Assembly: GCA_964654825.1 (NCBI GenBank)
Contig: CAZZKG010000088.1
Location: forward strand, 1 to 10,999
Direction of reading: 5' to 3'
DNA: 10,999 bases
Origin: CAZZKG01 sp964654825
Lineage (GTDB): Bacteria; Gemmatimonadota; CAZMKB01
Shown: piece after piece, positions 1-5,988 of the stretch
How the letters are laid out: every line of letters begins with the position of its first letter
Numbering within the stretch: the first letter of the stretch is position 1
Notes under the pieces: model-generated
The model's database searches: none
What the model was told of the DNA's origin: nothing
What the model saw: only the letters and a program-made list of their open reading frames with translations
Program-made: the position numbers and the translations under genes

Positions 1-1770
1 GGTATCGCGTCTGTTAACCCTAATGATTCTAGTTCTGTAATTGATATAGAAACGGATTTTCTGTTCGTCCCCAATCGATAGAAACTCCCTTTTGATATCC
101 TCTGCCCGCAGCTTGAGATGAATATTTGGAAACTTTTTAATTATGAGGCCCTCCAGATTCCTGGCTTTTTCCCACTGGTTACACCCGATATACAGATGAT
201 GCAGCTTCAAAATTAGTTTCTCTGACTTGAAATTGCGTAATGCAGTCTGTAACAATCTATCGGCGTCCTCACACATTCCCTGGGCCATCAGGACCGAAGA
301 CTTCAAATCTATCATCGCTAACCGTTGTTGAGGTGTCAGATTAAATGATCTCAGACGCTCCAGCATAATGAGACAGTTACGGTAATCGGTTCGTTCGAAC
401 TCAATTTGGGCAAGGATCAAACCTACAGTCATTGCAGTTTTGGGTTGTACAGGTCTGGCAAGAGCTTTTTTCAACAGGAGTTCCGCCTGCAGATACTCTC
501 CATTTATGAATAGAATCTGTGCATATTTGGATAGAGTGAAGGAGTTGTCGGGTACAGAGCGGATGATCCGCTCCCAGTAAGCTGTCTCATTCTGGTACGC
601 ACGAGTGTTTAAGATGACCTGGGGGATGCAAGCGACAATCAATAGAGCCATCAGAATAGACATCATCCATTTTTTCAGCAGAATCAGATTTCTTGAAAGG
701 ATCCAAACGAAGCCAACAGCAGGCACCATCAAGTATCTGGTTGATACGCTATAAGGATAGATACTGAGGAAAATGAGCAACAGATGGCCTGAGAGAAAAA
801 AGAGGATGAAAGAATAGGGAACGAGTCGGCTCAAATTTCGCCGCGACCGTAATAGCAAAAAGAGAAATATACCTGTCGAGCACATCCCCAGAACTGTATA
901 ATATGGATGAGTGATTCTCTCGAGAGTGATAAACATGTCGGTGAAAAAGGGGAAGACCAGAGAACGGGAATAAAAACCGATAACAGCCAATACAATCGTA
1001 ACGTTTTCCAGAAACCCAGGAAGAAAATGGAGAGGACTCAACTGCATATTCAAGATGACTGCTTTGAATACCCAGAACAGACAGATCAGGACGATATTGC
1101 CGAGATGGATCGGAAAAGATATCGTTCGCCGTTTTGCAATTTCGTAAAAAATAAGGACCGGGATAAAAAACAGAGCCCCCTCTTTCGAAAGGAGGCAAAA
1201 GGCATAGGACAGGAACATCAGTAATACTAAGTACCATCGCTTCTTACGGATATAGATGTCGAGGAGGAGAAGACAACAGATCCCAAAAAAGAGCATCATC
1301 AGGTCACCGCGACTTACCAGCCATACGATATTGTCAACGTTCAGTGGAAAAATGGAAAAGATACAGATTGCGATTTCAGCGAACGGATTCTTTTCGCCCT
1401 GGCGTTTGAGAAGCACGAAGAGGCTTAACAGGACGAGATCGAAGATAAAGATGTTGATGATTCTCAATCCGGCATGACTGAGGCCCCAGATTTTCTTTTC
1501 AACCATAAGCGTAAAGGTCACAAGAGGACGATAATAATCGTATTCGGATATTCTCTGTCCGGTGAGTTCCCAGAATCCGTGTTTAAATGCAGCTGATACA
1601 GGATAGTCAGCCTGGAGCAGCAGGTTTTGCCGGATCAGAGGTTTCGAATCCCAGATCAAGTCATAGGAGAGTGTCTCATGATAAAGCACCCAGGTAATGA
1701 GTACTATGATGGAGAAAAAAACAATATCATTTTTTATCAATTTGATTACACTACTGCCAAATCGTGCCAT
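1..1770 (-). CDS. TMTC-like GT-C membrane glycosyltransferase with TPR-like tail (3' end outside window)
   Basis: The frame is open for exactly 590 codons from ATG at 1770 to base 1, with no stop. An in-frame TGA lies three codons upstream of the ATG, so the start is firm. Residues 1-385 are mostly membrane helices. Features seen match TMTC-type (GT105-like) GT-C proteins: a first outer loop with WD at 40-41 and YYRPL at 79-83, then SRGDL at 153-157 and SKEGAL at 195-200. From about residue 398 the protein is soluble and helical, with degenerate TPR-like pairs (for example NGEYLQAELLLKKAL). Known members transfer sugar from a polyprenyl- or dolichyl-phosphate to protein or glycan outside the cytoplasm; the substrate here is unknown. 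The gene starts 23 bp after the sulfatase-fold gene on the same strand, so the two are probably cotranscribed. It is AT-rich compared with the right half of the window. Family is fairly secure, activity inferred. Confidence 0.8.
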   Translation of the reverse strand, partial: MARFGSSVIKLIKNDIVFFSIIVLITWVLYHETLSYDLIWDSKPLIRQNLLLQADYPVSAAFKHGFWELTGQRISEYDYYRPLVTFTLMVEKKIWGLSHAGLRIINIFIFDLVLLSLFVLLKRQGEKNPFAEIAICIFSIFPLNVDNIVWLVSRGDLMMLFFGICCLLLLDIYIRKKRWYLVLLMFLSYAFCLLSKEGALFFIPVLIFYEIAKRRTISFPIHLGNIVLICLFWVFKAVILNMQLSPLHFLPGFLENVTIVLAVIGFYSRSLVFPFFTDMFITLERITHPYYTVLGMCSTGIFLFLLLRSRRNLSRLVPYSFILFFLSGHLLLIFLSIYPYSVSTRYLMVPAVGFVWILSRNLILLKKWMMSILMALLIVACIPQVILNTRAYQNETAYWERIIRSVPDNSFTLSKYAQILFINGEYLQAELLLKKALARPVQPKTAMTVGLILAQIEFERTDYRNCLIMLERLRSFNLTPQQRLAMIDLKSSVLMAQGMCEDADRLLQTALRNFKSEKLILKLHHLYIGCNQWEKARNLEGLIIKKFPNIHLKLRAEDIKREFLSIGDEQKIRFYINYRTRIIRVNRRDT

Positions 1771-1793
1771 GTGATCTCACAATCTGCGATCTG

Positions 1794-3236
1794 CTACTCG
1801 AGATACCCCAGGTTTCTCAAAGCCTCCCTGGTAGCTTCATCAAGGGCTTCTTCGGAGGGGACAGGACCTTCTTCTTGTTTCTCTTTCCGTTGATGTGTAT
1901 CAACCATCAATTTTAATCGAGATTTGAGCTCATGAAAATCAGTGGAATACTCAGATAGTCCGATGAGGTTATGAAGCTCTTCTGGATCTGTGACGAGATC
2001 ATACATTTCATGCTTGCCGTCGCTTGCAAGAATCAGTTTCTTATCCTCATATATAATGGATCTGAGTCGTCTTTTCCATATACTGAGTGCTTCACTGTCT
2101 TTACGTTTCCCGAATGTCCACAGTGCTTGGACAGGAAGGTAATATTCACAAATAACAGGTCGAGCTTTCCTCTTTTCACCATCCAGAAGATCAATTCCAT
2201 GGGTGTTCTCTGAATCAAGTCCAATGATGTTCAAAAGTGTAGGAAATATATCAATGATCTGGGCTGACTCGTAATCTTTCGTGTTCGGAGGGAAGAGGGG
2301 TGGATAATGGATGATAAGAGGGATCGCAACGGTGGTTTCGTAAAGGCTGAACATGTGATCTACGTGATCATGATCACCAATGTTCTCTCCATGATCGGCT
2401 GTAACGATGAATATCGTGTTATCCCACACACCATTCATTTTCAATTCATCAATGATCCTCCCGATAATATAATCAACATACAATATTTCTGCATCATAGA
2501 GCTCGTTGAGATGAGTCAATTCATCCGCCGTATAAGTCCTCTTCTTCAGATAGAACAGCCTTGATCGATGTCCAAAAAGATTGATATCTGGATCACTGAC
2601 GAAAGTCCCGAAAAATTGTCCTGACGAATTGTACGGATTGTGGGGTTCATTCAGGTTTACAAAGAAAAAAAAGGGTTTGTCACCATCACGTTGAGCAAGC
2701 TGATTCTTGAATAGAACAAGGCTAATATCCTCTCCCCTTTTCTGTACAGGAAGTTTCATCTTCCAGGTCTCGAAAAAATTTGAGAACCCCTGATCGAATC
2801 TATTCGTTCGAGAAACGATAGGGTTCTCGATGATGGCAACCGTTGAGTATCCATTGTTTGACAGTACTTCAGCAAGGGTTGTGAGTCCTTCGTTGAGCTT
2901 CCAATGCTCCTGAGTACATCCGTGAAACATGGGATAGTATCCTGTGAACATTGATGCATGGGCGGGGGCGGTCCAGCTGCTCACCGAATACGCTTTTTCA
3001 TACATTCTTGCTGTCGTGATGAGCTCATTCAGGTTTGGTGTGGTTTCTCTGAAGTAGTCGTAACAGGAGAATCGATCTTGACGGGCAGTATCCAGAACAA
3101 TGATCACTATGTTGGGTTTCCCATTTGATAGTGAAAGATAGGATTTATCAGAATCTGAAGAGGTGCAGGAAGAGAATAAAAGAGAGAGAATTACCAGGAT
3201 GACACCACATAAATTATGTTGTGTTAGCTGCTGCAT
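1794..3236 (-). CDS. Sulfatase-fold (alkaline phosphatase superfamily) lipoprotein with Thr at the nucleophile position
   Basis: A 480-residue protein. A short N-terminal signal ends in LLFSSC with Cys24, a slightly atypical lipobox, so it is probably a membrane-anchored extracytoplasmic protein. Superfamily motifs: IVIIVLDTAR (Asp49, metal), SWTAPAH (Thr89 at the nucleophile position), NLNEPHNPY near 194-202, VTADHGE (Asp281, His282) and DHM at 293-295. True sulfatases need Cys or Ser in C/S-x-P-x-R for formylglycine. Here the site is T-x-P-x-H, as in nucleotide pyrophosphatase/phosphodiesterases and akin to Thr-type phosphotransferases. The C-terminus is LRNLGYLE. An in-frame start at 3320 is unlikely because it lies upstream of the promoter at 3273-3301. 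TTG at 3245 sits 5 bases from a GGGAG and is a possible alternative to ATG 3236. It heads an operon with the GT-C gene. Fold sure, substrate unknown. Confidence 0.85.
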   Translation of the reverse strand: MQQLTQHNLCGVILVILSLLFSSCTSSDSDKSYLSLSNGKPNIVIIVLDTARQDRFSCYDYFRETTPNLNELITTARMYEKAYSVSSWTAPAHASMFTGYYPMFHGCTQEHWKLNEGLTTLAEVLSNNGYSTVAIIENPIVSRTNRFDQGFSNFFETWKMKLPVQKRGEDISLVLFKNQLAQRDGDKPFFFFVNLNEPHNPYNSSGQFFGTFVSDPDINLFGHRSRLFYLKKRTYTADELTHLNELYDAEILYVDYIIGRIIDELKMNGVWDNTIFIVTADHGENIGDHDHVDHMFSLYETTVAIPLIIHYPPLFPPNTKDYESAQIIDIFPTLLNIIGLDSENTHGIDLLDGEKRKARPVICEYYLPVQALWTFGKRKDSEALSIWKRRLRSIIYEDKKLILASDGKHEMYDLVTDPEELHNLIGLSEYSTDFHELKSRLKLMVDTHQRKEKQEEGPVPSEEALDEATREALRNLGYLE

Positions 3237-3272
3237 AAAGATCAATAATTCTCCCGCCGATCGATGTGTCTG

Positions 3273-3301
3273 ATGATAGCATAATGTGAGCGAACTGTCA
3301 A
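3273..3301 (-). promoter_or_regulatory. Sigma-70-type promoter of the sulfatase-fold/GT-C operon
   Basis: On the minus strand TTGACA (3296-3301) is followed by a 17-base spacer and TATCAT (3273-3278), one mismatch from consensus. A transcript would begin near 3266, giving a leader of about 30 nt before ATG 3236. The site lies in the 85-bp region between two divergent genes, so its -35 end is close to the start of the plus-strand SGNH gene and both directions may be co-regulated. A CATAAT at 3280-3285 could be a plus-strand -10 box, but I see no matching -35. Confidence 0.75.
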
Positions 3302-3306
3302 TAGAC

Positions 3307-3314
3307 AGGAGAGG
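3307..3314 (+). promoter_or_regulatory. Shine-Dalgarno that sets the SGNH gene start
   Basis: AGGAGAGG lies 7 bases before ATG 3322. It is the best ribosome site near this gene and favours 3322 over the upstream GTG 3286 and over ATG 3391, which has only weak purines before it. Confidence 0.55.
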
Positions 3315-3321
3315 TATCATA

Positions 3322-3723
3322 ATGATGTTGATGATATTGACTCTTCACAAGCATCCAATTAACTTTTACCAATTACGCCAGAGTAAGCATATGGTGACAA
3401 AATCACTACATTCGAAATCGATAATCAGAATAACACTGCTGTTTTTATTTTCAATCCTTATCCTCGGTACCCTTGAACTCTCAATGAGGGCAATCGTCTC
3501 CCTCCTCGATCTGGAGCTGGACATAGTCGTCGTCCATCCGAACCTCGGACAGGCAGANNNNNNNNNNNNNNNNNNNNNNNNNNNNNNNNNNNNNNNNNNN
3601 NNNNNNNNNNNNNNNNNNNNNNNNNNNNNNNNNNNNNNNNNNNNNNNNNNNNNNNNNCTCGGACATCTCCTCATCGCGGAGGCCCTGGCTGACACGCTTC
3701 TTCACACATTGAGAAATGAGTAG
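3322..3723 (+). CDS. SGNH/GDSL-hydrolase-like protein, middle lost in an assembly gap
   Basis: Only the two ends are readable: 78 residues before the 100-N gap and 21 after it. The N-terminal part has a basic stretch, one membrane helix (about residues 34-52 from ATG 3322), then a Glu and Arg just after the helix and a HPNLGQ motif. The C-terminal part reads GHLLIAEALADTLL and then stops with TAG. This anchor plus 'H/D-P-x-L-G' start and 'G-H-x-x-x-A-x-x-L' end is typical of membrane-anchored SGNH hydrolases, many of which are esterases or O-acyl-modifying enzymes of surface glycans. The catalytic GDS and DxxH blocks fall in the gap and cannot be seen. Such proteins are usually 300-400 residues, so the true gap is probably several hundred bases rather than 100. 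The next gene follows after 5 bp. Composition changes sharply inside this gene near 3480. Confidence 0.6.
   Translation: MMLMILTLHKHPINFYQLRQSKHMVTKSLHSKSIIRITLLFLFSILILGTLELSMRAIVSLLDLELDIVVVHPNLGQAXXXXXXXXXXXXXXXXXXXXXXXXXXXXXXXXXXLGHLLIAEALADTLLHTLRNE
3558..3657. other. Assembly gap of 100 N
   Basis: Exactly 100 N, the usual placeholder for a gap of unknown size. The flanks look like the two ends of one SGNH-hydrolase gene, which supports the join; the true distance is unknown. Confidence 0.95.
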
Positions 3724-3727
3724 GAGG
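3722..3727 (+). promoter_or_regulatory. Shine-Dalgarno unusually close to the start of the second sulfatase-fold gene
   Basis: AGGAGG overlaps the SGNH stop codon and ends one base before ATG 3729. The normal spacing is 5-9 bases. No other ATG, GTG or TTG in frame lies between here and the hydrophobic signal segment, so either initiation relies on coupling with the upstream gene or a rarer start codon is used. Confidence 0.5.
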
Positions 3728-3728
3728 T

Positions 3729-5204
3729 ATGGTTACGCGCTCAGTTGCACAATTTTTACATGCGAAGGGCTCATCGGGTGACCGTATTTATAAAGAGATC
3801 CACGCAGCCACTCGATATCCGAGAATTCTGATTCTCACCTGTCTCTTCCTCACCCAGCCGTCCTGTACGACACTGTTTCGTTCTGCGAATCGGCCCAATG
3901 TGCTGTTTCTCATCGTCGACACGCTCAGAGCGGATCATCTCGGCTGTTACGGCTATTCCAGGGACACGTCACCGCACCTGGACGATCTGAGCAGGAACGC
4001 CCTGCTGTTCGAAGATGTGACCGCTCAGGCGCCGTGGACCAATCCATCCGTGGTATCACTCTTTACCTCGCTGTATCCTTCATCTCACCACCTGATGACC
4101 CTGAAATCCGACGGTAAACTGAGGTCGCTCGATGAGAAGATCATTACGCTCACGCAGATAGTGAAGGAAGAGGGGTACAGAACCGGCGCATTCACCGCGA
4201 ACCCCTGGCTTTCAGCCGGTATCGGGCTCGAACGCGGTTTTGACATGTACCGGGACCTCCCCATGAAAACACCGGCGAACAGACTCAATAGTATCGCGCT
4301 CGAGTGGATACGGTCGCTGCAGGGAGCGGATCCATTCTTCCTCTACATCCAATACATGGACGTTCACGGACCGTATCAGCCGTCGCAGCCTTACGACACC
4401 ATGTACCGGTCCAATAAACCCGGTCGACACTTGAGTCCGGAAGAAAGGGAGAGGATGCCGGATTACCTGCGTATCGAGGGCCTCCAGACGCTGGAGGGGT
4501 ACATCGCACGGTATGACGGCGGTATCAGATTCTGGGACGAGTGCCTGGGGACATTTCTGGATGCTCTTTCCACCGAAGGATACCTCTCCAACACCATTCT
4601 CGTGGTCACCGCGGATCATGGTGAAGAGTTTCTCGACCACGGAGGATTCAACCACGGTTCCACACTTTACGAGGAACAGCTTCGCGTGCCGCTGATTCTC
4701 CGGATACCGGAACCGGCAGGGACCGCTCGTAATGTACTTAACCGTGGGCGGATCGATGATCCGGTCGAGCTGGTCGATGTTCTGCCAACACTTCTCTCAC
4801 TGATCGACATCCCATCCATTGATCAATTCCAGGGAGACGACCTCACGGACCTGATCCGGGGATCGGGGTGGCAGGCGGAGCCTGTATTCGGCGAGGGGGC
4901 AGTCGGTTTCGGCGGGCTGCCGCTTCCCGAGGGAAGGCTCGTATCCGTGAGGATCAACGATCATAAATTAATCTTCAACCTCGACACGAAAGATCCCCGC
5001 CTCTACGACATCTCATCCGACCCGGGGGAGCGGACGAACCGTGCTGATTCTTCACCGGCCGTAGAGGAGGAGATACACGACCGGCTCAGGGTGTGGATCG
5101 AGAGCTGCAAACGGGATGGAGAGCGGTACGAATCGGGTGAGCTCGAAACCGGTCAGGATGTCCTGGAGGACCTCCGGGCACTCGGTTACCTCCCGGAGGA
5201 ATAA
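3729..5204 (+). CDS. Second sulfatase-fold (alkaline phosphatase superfamily) exported protein, Thr at nucleophile position
   Basis: A 491-residue protein. A 31-residue polar lead is followed by a hydrophobic segment (32-42) and PSC at 44-46. This suggests export and perhaps a lipid anchor, but -3 is Gln, so the lipobox is poor. Motifs: VLFLIVDTLRADHLGCYGY (metal Asp64), APWTNPSVVSLFTS (Thr104 at the nucleophile position), DVHGPY (His213), VTADHGEEF (Asp296, His297) and NHGSTLYEE (His309). The site T-N-P-S-V lacks both the Cys/Ser and the Arg of the sulfatase signature, so formylglycine maturation is not expected. The protein ends DLRALGYLPEE, the same tail type as the divergent paralogue at 1794-3236. 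It lies 5 bp behind the SGNH gene and before a strong terminator, forming a two-gene unit. It is GC-rich compared with its paralogue, so a recent local duplication is unlikely. Fold sure, substrate unknown. Confidence 0.85.
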   Translation: MVTRSVAQFLHAKGSSGDRIYKEIHAATRYPRILILTCLFLTQPSCTTLFRSANRPNVLFLIVDTLRADHLGCYGYSRDTSPHLDDLSRNALLFEDVTAQAPWTNPSVVSLFTSLYPSSHHLMTLKSDGKLRSLDEKIITLTQIVKEEGYRTGAFTANPWLSAGIGLERGFDMYRDLPMKTPANRLNSIALEWIRSLQGADPFFLYIQYMDVHGPYQPSQPYDTMYRSNKPGRHLSPEERERMPDYLRIEGLQTLEGYIARYDGGIRFWDECLGTFLDALSTEGYLSNTILVVTADHGEEFLDHGGFNHGSTLYEEQLRVPLILRIPEPAGTARNVLNRGRIDDPVELVDVLPTLLSLIDIPSIDQFQGDDLTDLIRGSGWQAEPVFGEGAVGFGGLPLPEGRLVSVRINDHKLIFNLDTKDPRLYDISSDPGERTNRADSSPAVEEEIHDRLRVWIESCKRDGERYESGELETGQDVLEDLRALGYLPEE

Positions 5205-5225
5205 CCACCTGAGGATAACTCTTAT

Positions 5226-5245
5226 GCGCGCCATGGGGGGCGCGC
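5226..5245. repeat. GC-rich inverted repeat
   Basis: GCGCGCC (5226-5232) and GGCGCGC (5239-5245) are perfect 7-bp arms around a 6-base loop. It starts 21 bp after the sulfatase-fold stop and precedes the terminator. No T-run follows on the plus strand, so it is more likely an mRNA 3'-end stabiliser than a terminator. Confidence 0.5.
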
Positions 5246-5252
5246 AACAGAA

Positions 5253-5286
5253 AAAGCCCTCTCTCTGTTGGCAGAGAAAGGGCTTT
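5253..5286. terminator. Intrinsic terminator between convergent genes, usable from both sides
   Basis: Arms 5253-5267 and 5272-5286 pair at 14 of 15 positions (one C-A mismatch) around a TTGG loop. On the minus strand the stem runs directly into TTTTTCTGTT, a good tail for the small lipoprotein gene ending at 5365. On the plus strand it is followed by AGTTTTG, a poorer tail for the sulfatase-fold gene ending at 5204. It fits the only convergent junction in the window. Confidence 0.85.
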
Positions 5287-5364
5287 AGTTTTGTCTCCTG
5301 CAACCCCCACTTTACGCCATGAATGCAAGTGAGGTTTCCCCGCACCACATCAACACCATCAGCA

Positions 5365-5825
5365 TTAGATGCCGTGGACGTTGAAAGTAGGCGGAGGATT
5401 GCCGACGAGAGGCCAACCGCAGATACCACCGATTGGCGGAATGCTTGTGCCGTGGTTGTATGCGCCAGCCCAGTCGAGTGCAACTGTGATACCGTGTGAA
5501 TTAGGAACGCCGCTCCAGNNNNNNNNNNNNNNNNNNNNNNNNNNNNNNNNNNNNNNNNNNNNNNNNNNNNNNNNNNNNNNNNNNNNNNNNNNNNNNNNNN
5601 NNNNNNNNNNNNNNNNNNTGACTGCGCGGGAGTGTCAATCTGCGATGACGGAACTGCGGTCAGATGCGTGTTCGCAGCGATCATCGATTCTGCCATCGGG
5701 TCAGGTGAAGAACCAGGATACGGAAAAACCAGGTCGTCACCACCCTGGTTGGCCACAGGGCTGTTGCTACTGCAGGCCATCAGGGCAAGTCCCAGAATGC
5801 AGGAGAAAATGAGGACCTTTCTCAT
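5365..5825 (-). CDS. Small lipoprotein of unknown function, middle lost in an assembly gap
   Basis: ATG 5825 is preceded by AAAAGGAGAC (5831-5840) with 7 bases between GGAG and the ATG. The first 69 residues are readable. They hold a classic lipoprotein signal (MRKVLIFSCILGLALMAC, lipobox LMAC, Cys18, Ser at +2 so probably outer-membrane) and then a low-complexity Pro/Ser/Ala region. After the gap the coding frame is, by composition, the one beginning WSGVPNSHGITVALDW and ending FNVHGI with TAA at 5365-5367 (50 residues). That frame is not in register with the 5' half over 100 N, so the real gap must differ from 100 by a number not divisible by three. Reading straight through gives a false 257-residue product running into the terminator. 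The C-terminal part is rich in Gly, Pro, Trp and His. I recognise no family. A consensus promoter, strong ribosome site and terminator suggest high expression from a single-gene unit. Confidence 0.65.
5519..5618. other. Assembly gap of 100 N
   Basis: A second placeholder gap of exactly 100 N, inside the small lipoprotein gene. The frames on the two sides are out of register, which shows the length is not real if the gene is intact. Confidence 0.95.
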
Positions 5826-5938
5826 ACGTTGTCTCCTTTTCGACTAATGATTAACTTTTCAGATCCAGCTGGATCCAAATGAAAGCTACAGGAGTTGTGG
5901 TACCGAGGTAATATTTGGTGCAAACCACCTCCTTCCAT
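5822..5938 (-). CDS. Possible 38-codon leader ORF overlapping the lipoprotein start
   Basis: ATG 5938, or TTG 5923 four bases after an AAGGAGG, opens a frame of 38 or 33 codons. It ends in TGA at 5822-5824 and overlaps the lipoprotein ATG as ATGA. It lies wholly within the expected leader transcript. The ATG itself has no ribosome site, while the TTG has one. The protein shows no domain or repeated residue run that would mark an attenuation peptide. The overlap suggests translational coupling but could be chance. Confidence 0.25.
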   Translation of the reverse strand: MEGGGLHQILPRYHNSCSFHLDPAGSEKLIISRKGDNV

Positions 5939-5953
5939 CACATGGCGTTATCT
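5826..5953 (-). promoter_or_regulatory. Structured 5' leader of the small lipoprotein gene
   Basis: From the expected transcription start near 5953 to the ATG there are about 128 nt. AGGAGGTGGT on the minus strand (plus 5924-5933) can pair with ACCACAACTCCT (plus 5890-5901), giving a 10-bp stem with a 2-base bulge and a 22-base loop. That loop holds competing short stems (plus 5901-5910, TACC/GGTA). A 14-bp perfect palindrome follows at 5862-5875. The main stem would hide the AAGGAGG of the leader ORF. It matches no riboswitch class I can recognise. Confidence 0.4.
5862..5875. repeat. 14-bp perfect palindrome
   Basis: GATCCAGCTGGATC reads the same on both strands. It sits between the promoter and the ribosome site of the small lipoprotein gene, where it could be an operator for a dimeric regulator. 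With no loop it is a poor RNA hairpin. Confidence 0.35.
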
Positions 5954-5959
5954 TGCACA

Positions 5960-5988
5960 ATTATAGCAAAAGATTCATGTATTGTCAA
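5960..5988 (-). promoter_or_regulatory. Consensus sigma-70-type promoter of the small lipoprotein gene
   Basis: TTGACA (5983-5988), a spacer of exactly 17 bases and TATAAT (5960-5965) on the minus strand match the consensus at all 12 positions. The surrounding DNA is AT-rich. It faces the small lipoprotein gene, 135 bp upstream of its ATG. Confidence 0.85.

Noticed and set aside
749..1237. A 162-codon minus-strand frame
   Set aside because: It is a shifted frame within the GT-C gene, whose own frame is open for 590 codons with membrane helices and family motifs.
5052..5364. Apparent 257-residue minus-strand protein running from the lipoprotein start to 5052
   Set aside because: It depends on reading through exactly 100 placeholder N. 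After the gap its composition is not protein-like, it crosses the terminator hairpin and overlaps the end of the sulfatase-fold gene on the other strand.
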